A DNA stretch of 7,007 nt from Anaerolineaceae bacterium (GTDB taxonomy: Bacteria > Chloroflexota > Anaerolineae > Anaerolineales > Anaerolineaceae): the NCBI GenBank assembly GCA_030620065.1, contig JAUXFJ010000083.1, positions 1 to 7,007 on the forward strand, read 5' to 3'. Position numbers and translations under genes: made by a program. Shown one piece after another: positions 1-5,667 of the stretch. The notes under the pieces were generated by a model. The model made no database searches. It was not told the origin of the DNA and saw only the letters and a program-made list of their open reading frames with translations. The stretch's first letter is position 1, and each line of letters starts with the position of its first letter.

Positions 1-582
1 TGCAAAATTGACATCTGACATATTGCCGATGGAAATCATTTTGTCAAAGCCTACACGGCGTGTATAAGTGGCGGCATCCATAGCGATCAACAAAGCACCA
101 CTTTGTGACACCAGAGATGCTTTACCTGGTAAGGGAAGGAAGGGAGCAAAAGAGGCGTTTAATAAGTCAGTGTTCGAAAGCGTACCTACGATATTTGGTC
201 CGAGTACGCGCATCCCATATTTATGAGCGGTTTTCACGATATCTTTTTCAAGTTGTATATTGCCGACCTCGCCGAAGCCTGATGAAATAATGAGAAGCCC
301 CTTTACACCCTTTTTACCGCATTGTTCCGTTACATCCAAGACGAATTTTGCGGGGATTGTAATTGCAGCCGCATCAACATCGTCAGGGATATCCAAAACA
401 GAAGGATATGATTTAAATCCGAGAATTTCATCTGCTTTCGGGTTTACGGGATAGATACTACCCTTATAACCACTATCAACTAAATTTTTAACGACAGTAT
501 GTCCGATTTTCCCTGGTGTTGATGAGGCACCAATGACAGCTACACTCTTGGGTTTGAGAAGACCGGTTAGAACTTGATCCAC
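1..582 (-). CDS. Acyl-CoA synthetase (ADP-forming) alpha subunit, CoA-binding domain, 3' part cut off by window edge
   Basis: These are the N-terminal 194 residues of an NDP-forming acyl-CoA synthetase alpha chain. The family converts acyl-CoA, ADP and phosphate to acid, ATP and CoA in the cytoplasm, often as the ATP-yielding step of fermentation. Visible motifs are the Rossmann-type CoA-binding loop VIGASSTPGKIG (residues 16-27), YPVNP (44-48), SSGFGE (100-105), VLGPNIVGT (126-134), SLVSQSGAL (156-164) and ISIGNMSDV (183-191). The catalytic phosphohistidine lies further downstream, outside the window. The start is GTG at 582; AGGAGG lies 5 nt upstream (588-593), and the next in-frame ATG falls inside the conserved core. 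The GPN motif continues IVG rather than the usual CxG; I recall GPNI in archaeal homologues. The substrate (acetate or another acid) cannot be told, nor whether the ATP-grasp beta part is fused or separate. The gene is divergent from the glycerate kinase. Confidence 0.88.
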   Translation of the reverse strand, partial: MDQVLTGLLKPKSVAVIGASSTPGKIGHTVVKNLVDSGYKGSIYPVNPKADEILGFKSYPSVLDIPDDVDAAAITIPAKFVLDVTEQCGKKGVKGLLIISSGFGEVGNIQLEKDIVKTAHKYGMRVLGPNIVGTLSNTDLLNASFAPFLPLPGKASLVSQSGALLIAMDAATYTRRVGFDKMISIGNMSDVNFA

Positions 583-663
583 GTTTTCCTCCTAGGAAAG
601 ATTATTTTAATATTCATAGTAATGTTCTACCAGTTGTCTATTTTACCTTATAATTTGTGTACT

Positions 664-703
664 AATTCACGATATGACAAACATCTATCAAATATGTGAA
701 ATT
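664..703. promoter_or_regulatory. Imperfect inverted repeat in divergent spacer, possible operator
   Basis: The 141-bp spacer between the acyl-CoA synthetase and glycerate kinase genes holds an imperfect inverted repeat. The left arm TTCACGATAT (666-675) pairs with ATATGTGAA (692-700), with one bulged base; the flanking AATT on each side adds partial pairing. Its place between two divergent starts would suit a regulator-binding site. The spacer is AT-rich, so a chance match is quite possible. A TATAAT hexamer at 649-654 lies nearby on the plus strand without a convincing -35 box. No other feature is clear in this spacer. Confidence 0.25.
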
Positions 704-723
704 CGCCTATAGTTTTATCAGGC

Positions 724-2115
724 ATGTACTTGGAAATGGGTAATTCGGCTTTCTTGACAAGCAGTTTTATGACTTTCCCTGATGCTGATAAGATCACAGC
801 AATAATAAAGTCAGCAATTGATGCATCTGACCCAGCTAAAGCTGTTTCCAGATATGTCAGAAGACGAGAAAATAGAATCCTAATTGGTGTAGACGAGATT
901 GCTCTTGGTGATTACAGCCAAATAAAAGTTATTGGTATAGGCAAAGCAAGCGTCGGCATGGGTTTTGCTATGAAAGAGATCTTAGCTGAATATTTCCAGG
1001 GTGGTGTTTTAATTACCAAGGATCAAAAATACTTGGTTCCGAAATATTCCAATCAGGGTTTTGAGATCCTGCTTGGTTCCCACCCGGTTCCAGATCAGGC
1101 AAGCATCAATGCCACAAAGCGCTTAACTGAATCTTTGCTTGGAATAGATAGACAAAGTTTGGTAATTTGCCTCATTTCTGGAGGGGGGTCAGCCTTATTT
1201 ACGCATCCTATGAATGGGATTGAACTTGCCGATATCCAAAAGTTAACTACAGCATTATTAGCTTCAGGAGCGAATATCCATGAGATTAACACAATCCGCA
1301 AACACATCGACGGCGTAAAAGGAGGCCGCTTAGCTCAACTTGTATATCCAGCCAAATTGGTGACATTGATCTTATCTGATGTGATTGGGAATGAGTTAGA
1401 TGTGATTGCGTCAGGACCCACAGTTGCTGACCCAACTACTTTCCATGATGCAATTAGTGTATTGGAAAAGTATCATCTATTAAAGGAAACATCTGAAAGT
1501 ATTCTTTCTTGCATACGAAGGGGTCTTCAGGGTGAAATAAAGGAAACTGTGAAAAACGGTGACCCGGCTCTAGCGCGCGTCTCGAATTACCTGATTGGTA
1601 GCGTGGCAGATGCGGTGGATGCCGCCAAAACCGTAGCGGAAGAGAAGGGTTTTAATGTCGGAATAATAACCACCTCATTTCAAGGAGAGACTAGAGTTTT
1701 AGCTAAAGAATATTCAAGTATCTTGGGTGAAATGGTTCGAAAGGAGAACCCTGTTCCCAAACCGGGCTGTATGATTGCGGGGGGTGAATCAACCGTTAAG
1801 GTGTTGGGGAAAGGTCTGGGTGGACGAAATCAAGACCTGGCGCTAAATGCTGTTCCGCTTTTGGATGGATTGGAATCATGTGTTTTGATTACTTTGGCAA
1901 CTGATGGCGAGGATGGGCCCACTGATGCAGCCGGTGCTGTTGTTACAGGTGGAAGCGCAGAAAAGGCGAGAAACCTAGGTTTGGACATAAATGAATTTAT
2001 CAGCAATAATGATTCTTATAATTTCTTTCACCGTTTAGGGGACCAGATTAAGATTGGTGCCACTGGCACCAATCTTAACGATCTTGTATTCCTTTTCACG
2101 ACCAAAGAACCTTGA
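724..2115 (+). CDS. Glycerate 2-kinase, class II (DUF4147 plus MOFRL)
   Basis: A complete 463-residue member of the TtuD/GckA-type glycerate kinase family, which phosphorylates D-glycerate with ATP to 2-phosphoglycerate and feeds glycolysis from serine, glyoxylate or sugar-acid breakdown. The N-terminal DUF4147 domain (about 20-260) shows VIGIGKAS (69-76), SHPVPD (119-124), LISGGGSALF (150-159), IHEINTIRKHIDGVKGGRLA (185-204) and LILSDVIGNELDVIASGPT (215-233). The MOFRL domain (about 345-460) shows CMIAGGES (349-356), GKGLGGRNQDLAL (362-374), LATDGEDGPTDAAGA (391-405) and GATGTNLNDL (445-454). Family catalytic candidates are the lysine of GKAS and the aspartates of TDGEDGPTD. GATGTN has Ala where GPTGTN is usual. 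The start is uncertain: ATG at 724, 736 and 769 are in frame, none has a good ribosome binding site, and homology begins only near residue 16-20, so 769 is plausible. The length fits the family. Confidence 0.93.
   Translation: MYLEMGNSAFLTSSFMTFPDADKITAIIKSAIDASDPAKAVSRYVRRRENRILIGVDEIALGDYSQIKVIGIGKASVGMGFAMKEILAEYFQGGVLITKDQKYLVPKYSNQGFEILLGSHPVPDQASINATKRLTESLLGIDRQSLVICLISGGGSALFTHPMNGIELADIQKLTTALLASGANIHEINTIRKHIDGVKGGRLAQLVYPAKLVTLILSDVIGNELDVIASGPTVADPTTFHDAISVLEKYHLLKETSESILSCIRRGLQGEIKETVKNGDPALARVSNYLIGSVADAVDAAKTVAEEKGFNVGIITTSFQGETRVLAKEYSSILGEMVRKENPVPKPGCMIAGGESTVKVLGKGLGGRNQDLALNAVPLLDGLESCVLITLATDGEDGPTDAAGAVVTGGSAEKARNLGLDINEFISNNDSYNFFHRLGDQIKIGATGTNLNDLVFLFTTKEP
2048..2078. 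repeat. Perfect 14-bp inverted repeat with 3-nt loop in the kinase 3' end
   Basis: Left arm 2048-2061 (TTAAGATTGGTGCC) and right arm 2065-2078 (GGCACCAATCTTAA) are exact reverse complements around the loop ACT. The repeat encodes IKIGATGTNLN of the glycerate kinase. It begins 40 nt past the stop codon of the convergent peptidase gene, so it also lies in the 3' region of that transcript. A terminator role in either direction is possible. The T-rich tract is weak on the plus side (CTTGTATTCCTTTTC) and absent on the minus side, so it is listed as a repeat rather than a terminator. Confidence 0.7.
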
Positions 2116-2117
2116 TC

Positions 2118-4127
2118 TTATTTTAAATATCTCTCAAACCAGTCCACAATCCCATTGAGGCGTGCAATTCGACGGTCTGTTCGCCCAGCGCGGGAGACAC
2201 CGTGGGGAGAATCCGGGAATACCAGGAACTCCGTTTCAACACCGAGATTTTTTAGCCCGATATATAATTGCTCCCCTTGTTCGATGGGGCAGCGCAGATC
2301 ATTCTGACTGTGAATTACCAGGGTGGGGGTCTTCGCACCTTTCAGGTGTTTCATCGGAGAGCATTGCCAAAGCTGTTTGATATCTTCATAAGGTGCTTTA
2401 TTTCCGAATATCTTTTGGAAGGACCAGTTGAAGTCGCTGGAGCCCCACATACTGAGTAAATTGCTTACCACGCGCTGTGCAACCGCGGCTTTGAAACGCT
2501 GCGTGTGTCCGATAATCCATGCGGTCATATATCCGCCATAACTCCCACCGGTAACACCCATTCGTGACTTATCAATATAGGGCATTTTTTCCATAAAATC
2601 AGTCCAGAGCATCAGATCGGCATAATCAACGGTACCCCACTTGCCATCATGAATGGCTTTGGTATGATCTTCTCCATAACCACGACCGCCCCTTGGATTG
2701 GTAAAGTAAACAACAAAACCATGCGCAGCAAGAAAATAAAATTCATGCATAAAGAAATTCCCGTATTGGACCATGGGGCCGCCATGGATCTCCAATATTG
2801 AAGGATATTTCTTTTTTGGATTAAAATCGGGTGGTTTGATAATCCATCCTTGAAGGCCATTATCATCTGAACCTTTAAACCAAGTCTCTTCTACGTTACC
2901 AAAATCGATCAATCTCATCCATTTGTGATTGAGATGGGTAAGGGCTTTATCTTGATTGTTCTCTAAATCCAGCAACCAAATCTGACCAGGGTCTTTAATG
3001 GTGGCGAAGAAATAACCGATTTTCTGAAAATCCTTATCGAAATTATAGCTACCAATTACACCGGTTTTTTTTATGATCGGAGTTAAGTTCTTTCCATTGA
3101 GATCTATTGACCATAAACTTGTATCGCCGTGTTGAATAGCCTGGAATATGACTTTTTGGCCATCAGTAGACCAAACCGGTGCAATGACCTGAGCTGTCCC
3201 AATATCGTTGATTGTCCAACCAGCTGCATGTAAATCGTAAGCGCTTGACAATTCTCTCGCTGGTTTGGAAGAATCAGCTGGCACGATCCAGACGAGGGTG
3301 TTTTTCCAACCCTCACCTTTGCCTTCATGTCCGAAATAAGCGATTAATTTACCATCCGGTGAGAAAGTAGGGAGACCTTTAGGGCCAAGGGGCGTTTCAA
3401 GTTTATGCACTTGTTTCGTATTAATATTTAGCACGAAGAGATCATCAGCATCAGGATTAAGGTCGGGAGAATCAGAATGGTTTGAAACAAAAACTATTTC
3501 TTTCCCATCTGGAGACCAGCTTGGTTGAAGATCATCAAATACCTCAGAGTTAGTTAGCTGAATTGCCTTACCTGTAGCCACATTAATTGTCCAGAGATGC
3601 CAGCGCTCCTGTGGTAAATAGCCGTATGCATCGAGCTTGAAGAACACTCTGTTGATGCGCCTGCTTACGATTCCCAGTTCCTTCTTTTTTTCATCACTTT
3701 CTCTATCGGTAGCTTCCCGATCTTTTTTTCTAAATTCGCAAAGTATTGTTTTTCCATTTGGTGACCACGAAATACCTTTAAATTCACCCTTCAAAGTTGT
3801 TAATGGACGAGCCTCACCCCCAGAGAATGGAAGCAGGTAGATTTGGGCCTGTTTTTCATCCTGCCGATTCGAGAGAAATGCAATAGTTTGGCCATCCGGG
3901 GACCAATGTGGTTTACTGTCAACCTGTTTGCCAAAGGTAAACTGGTAAGGTTTACCGCTATTGACTGGTGCGATCCAAAGATTGGTATATTTTTTCTCTG
4001 AATCTCGATCAACTTCCTGAACTGAGAAAACAACATGTTCCCCGTTAGGAGATAATTCCAGGTCAGTAATGATATTAAATCGATATAAATCTTGTGCCCA
4101 TATTGGACGTTTTTTCTTGGTCTTCAT
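2118..4127 (-). CDS. S9 family peptidase (prolyl oligopeptidase / acylaminoacyl-peptidase type)
   Basis: A complete 669-residue serine peptidase of clan SC, family S9. The N-terminal beta-propeller (about 15-400) carries PD40/TolB-like turns: LSPNG (25-29), WSPDG (75-79), WSPNG (121-125), WSPDG (204-208), FSPDG (255-259) and WSTDG (319-323). The C-terminal alpha/beta-hydrolase domain (about 425-669) has the oxyanion region IHGGP (447-451), TNPRGGRGYG (476-485), nucleophile Ser529 in GGSYGG, Asp610 in SQNDLRCP and His642 in SPHG, so the triad is intact. There is no signal peptide or membrane segment; a cytoplasmic enzyme that trims short peptides or acyl-peptides is expected, but the substrate is unknown. 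A charged, Lys/Glu/Asp-rich stretch (133-150) sits in the propeller. The ATG is preceded by GGAGG with 6-nt spacing (4134-4138). The gene is convergent with the glycerate kinase (2-bp gap) and divergent from the DUF4380-like gene. Confidence 0.95.
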   Translation of the reverse strand: MKTKKKRPIWAQDLYRFNIITDLELSPNGEHVVFSVQEVDRDSEKKYTNLWIAPVNSGKPYQFTFGKQVDSKPHWSPDGQTIAFLSNRQDEKQAQIYLLPFSGGEARPLTTLKGEFKGISWSPNGKTILCEFRKKDREATDRESDEKKKELGIVSRRINRVFFKLDAYGYLPQERWHLWTINVATGKAIQLTNSEVFDDLQPSWSPDGKEIVFVSNHSDSPDLNPDADDLFVLNINTKQVHKLETPLGPKGLPTFSPDGKLIAYFGHEGKGEGWKNTLVWIVPADSSKPARELSSAYDLHAAGWTINDIGTAQVIAPVWSTDGQKVIFQAIQHGDTSLWSIDLNGKNLTPIIKKTGVIGSYNFDKDFQKIGYFFATIKDPGQIWLLDLENNQDKALTHLNHKWMRLIDFGNVEETWFKGSDDNGLQGWIIKPPDFNPKKKYPSILEIHGGPMVQYGNFFMHEFYFLAAHGFVVYFTNPRGGRGYGEDHTKAIHDGKWGTVDYADLMLWTDFMEKMPYIDKSRMGVTGGSYGGYMTAWIIGHTQRFKAAVAQRVVSNLLSMWGSSDFNWSFQKIFGNKAPYEDIKQLWQCSPMKHLKGAKTPTLVIHSQNDLRCPIEQGEQLYIGLKNLGVETEFLVFPDSPHGVSRAGRTDRRIARLNGIVDWFERYLK

Positions 4128-4182
4128 CAGTATCCTCCCGAACTATTGACAGGTTTAAAAGCTTGGTTTACCGGAATGAATT

Positions 4183-4210
4183 ATAATACAGTCCATAATA
4201 GTGAAATCAA
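4183..4210 (-). promoter_or_regulatory. Possible sigma-A-type promoter for the S9 peptidase
   Basis: Read on the minus strand, TTGATT (4205-4210) and TATTAT (4183-4188) are separated by 16 nt, about 60 nt upstream of the peptidase ATG. An overlapping TATAAT (4182-4187) would give a 19-nt spacer. TATAAT lies within the 8-bp palindrome ATTATAAT (4180-4187), so the same box could serve the divergent gene, but I see no good -35 for that direction: TTGACA at 4146-4151 is 30 nt away. AT-rich spacer sequence makes chance matches likely. Confidence 0.35.
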
Positions 4211-4278
4211 TCAAAGAAATGAGTATCGATAAGTGAGAGGCAGGCATCAAGTTGCATGTTTCAGTCAGGAGATTGCAG

Positions 4279-5175
4279 ATGGAATGTATTGAATACGCGG
4301 GTTGGAAGAACTGCTACCGTTTAGCTAATAAACAAATTGAATTGATCATCACAGCTGATGTTGGACCGCGGGTCATACGTTTTGGTTTTATCGGTGCGGA
4401 AAATGAATTTAAGCAATTTTCAGAACAGCTGGGTCGAACTGGAGATGATACATGGTTGATCTATGGCGGACATCGACTTTGGCATGCACCAGAAGATATG
4501 ACAAGGACTTACTATCCTGATAATCAAAGGGTCAAAGTTAAAGAAATTAAGAATGGCTTGCGAGTAATTCAGGATACAGAACCAACGACTGGTCTTCAAA
4601 AGGTTATCGAGTTACGCATAGATACTGATGCAGCTAAAGTATCGTTAAATCACAAGTTGATCAACAACAATTTATGGCCAGTAAATACTGCTGTTTGGGC
4701 ACTCTCTGTAATGGCACCTGGAGGAACTGCAGTACTACCTTTGCCAGCGCGTGAGTCACATTCTGAAAACTTCTTACCAACAAGCCGACTATCTATCTGG
4801 CCCTATACGGATTTTTCTGATTCTCGCTGGGATTTTGGCGAAAAATATATATTATTAACGCAAGATACAAATAAACCTGCACCTCAAAAACTTGGTTTGT
4901 TAGCACCTGATGGATGGATGGCATATGCTAGAGCAGGCAACCTGTTTATTAAGAAAATGCTCTATCAAGAAAATGTAAACTATCCTGACCTGGGCTGTAA
5001 TCTTGAAGTTTACACAGATGGGAACATATTGGAATTAGAAACGCTTGGCCCTTTGCAAAATATCGAGCCTGGCGGAGCTGTCGAGCATCATGAGGAGTGG
5101 AAGCTATATAAGGATGTACCTGTTCCACAGCATGATGAAGATGTGATCAAAGATATACTCCCCAATATTACTTGA
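4279..5175 (+). CDS. DUF4380-like protein, galactose-mutarotase-type fold
   Basis: A complete 298-residue protein that I recognise as DUF4380-like, a beta-sandwich family related to aldose 1-epimerases whose function is not established. Visible conserved blocks are YAGWKNCYRL (6-15), IITADVGPRVIRFGF (23-37), YGGHRLWHAPE (62-72), TTGLQKVIEL (103-112), NNNLWPVNTAVWALSVMAPG (129-148), the stretch SIWPYTDFSDSRWDFGEKYI (172-191), PDGWMAYA (210-217), YPDLGCNLEVYT (235-246) and LELETLGPL (251-259). The His and Glu of GGHRLWHAPE are candidates for a sugar-binding site, by analogy with mutarotases only. It has no signal peptide and is probably cytoplasmic. I chose ATG at 4279 because AGGAG (4267-4271) lies 7 nt upstream and homology begins at the first residues. 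An in-frame TTG at 4252 would add nine residues but has a poorly placed Shine-Dalgarno. It is divergent from the S9 peptidase, which suggests no shared operon. Confidence 0.82.
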   Translation: MECIEYAGWKNCYRLANKQIELIITADVGPRVIRFGFIGAENEFKQFSEQLGRTGDDTWLIYGGHRLWHAPEDMTRTYYPDNQRVKVKEIKNGLRVIQDTEPTTGLQKVIELRIDTDAAKVSLNHKLINNNLWPVNTAVWALSVMAPGGTAVLPLPARESHSENFLPTSRLSIWPYTDFSDSRWDFGEKYILLTQDTNKPAPQKLGLLAPDGWMAYARAGNLFIKKMLYQENVNYPDLGCNLEVYTDGNILELETLGPLQNIEPGGAVEHHEEWKLYKDVPVPQHDEDVIKDILPNIT

Positions 5176-5221
5176 TCATATATGTAGAAAACTGCATAAA
5201 TAGATTTAACTTTCGCTCTGA

Positions 5222-5413
5222 TCACAGAAATGGAGCGATGATCAAGCCAACTGCAAATCCAAATGAGCACCAGCAGATAATGAAGATAATTGTTTGTAAG
5301 CGTTCATTGTTGAGAGACTTACTGAGAAACGTTAGCTTCGGTGAGTCTTTCTTTTCAATTGGGATGATGATATTCCAAAAGCTTACTTCAAGTGATTGAA
5401 TGAATTGTTTCAT
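5222..5413 (-). CDS. Small single-pass membrane protein, unknown function
   Basis: I do not recognise this 63-residue protein. Residues 1-39 are polar and basic (KK at 21-22; K26, K32, R39) after a short amphipathic stretch, FIQSLEVSFWNIIIPI (4-19). Residues about 41-63 form one hydrophobic segment (TIIFIICWCS, then FGFAVGLIIAPFL) that ends at the C-terminus. By the positive-inside rule it would be a tail-anchored protein with the N-terminus in the cytoplasm. The GLIIAP end faintly recalls the GLLFAP of YtxH-type proteins, but that is weak. The start is ATG at 5413, with GAAGG 8 nt upstream; an in-frame TTG at 5428 has no such support. It begins 15 nt after the stop of the 73-residue gene and follows ftsZ by two genes, so co-transcription is likely and a role at the division membrane is conceivable but unproven. 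Confidence 0.65.
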   Translation of the reverse strand: MKQFIQSLEVSFWNIIIPIEKKDSPKLTFLSKSLNNERLQTIIFIICWCSFGFAVGLIIAPFL

Positions 5414-5428
5414 TTGATTAACCTTCAA

Positions 5429-5650
5429 TTATCCACGTGAAGACGAAATTTTCTCAATTGCACCTTGTTCATCACTGACAACTCGTATAGTATGAGAAAT
5501 CTCCTTACCCGTGGCTGTCCGACCTTTTGAGGAAAATAGCAAAAGATATTTTCCCGCGGACTGAAGTGTAACTTTCGGCTTTGATCCAGCGACTTCGGGA
5601 AATCGTTTGTATACAGTTTTGCATACCTTTGAGATTGCGTCAGCTTTCAT
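5429..5650 (-). CDS. Conserved-looking small soluble protein downstream of ftsZ, unknown function
   Basis: A 73-residue basic protein that I cannot assign to a named family. A probable N-terminal helix, AISKVCKTVYKRFPEV (5-20), is followed by likely strands KPKVTLQ (24-30), KYLLLFSSKG (34-43) and ISHTIRVVSDEQGAIEKISS (51-70), suggesting a small alpha plus beta domain. It has no signal peptide, membrane segment or metal-binding cysteine cluster; the only Cys is residue 10. AGGAG (5660-5664) sits 9 nt before the ATG, good evidence that it is translated. It starts 17 nt after the ftsZ stop and ends 15 nt before the small membrane protein, so the three probably form one transcript. A link to division is inference from position only. 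Confidence 0.75.
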   Translation of the reverse strand: MKADAISKVCKTVYKRFPEVAGSKPKVTLQSAGKYLLLFSSKGRTATGKEISHTIRVVSDEQGAIEKISSSRG

Positions 5651-5667
5651 GATTATCTTCTCCTGGC

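Noticed and set aside
105..454. Two plus-strand open frames of 61 and 64 residues
   Set aside because: Both lie antisense to the acyl-CoA synthetase gene, whose frame is open over the whole stretch and carries clear family motifs; they have low-complexity or basic compositions and no ribosome binding sites.
3104..4036. Extra open frames on both strands inside the S9 peptidase region
   Set aside because: They are out-of-frame shadows; the peptidase frame is continuous with repeated WSPDG motifs and an intact catalytic triad.
4146..4187. TTGACA and TATAAT on the plus strand upstream of the DUF4380-like gene
   Set aside because: The two hexamers are 30 nt apart, far from the 16-18 nt of a sigma-A promoter, so they cannot form one promoter together.
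5214..5237. CGCTC...GAGCG pairing near the convergent ends of the DUF4380-like gene and the small membrane protein
   Set aside because: Only 5 bp with a 14-nt loop and no T-run on either strand, so it does not qualify as a terminator.
5172..5399. Plus-strand open frame of 75 residues overlapping the DUF4380-like stop codon
   Set aside because: It is antisense to the small membrane protein, has no recognisable motif, and its start overlaps the upstream gene's end without a good Shine-Dalgarno; the minus-strand gene has better start signals and operon spacing.
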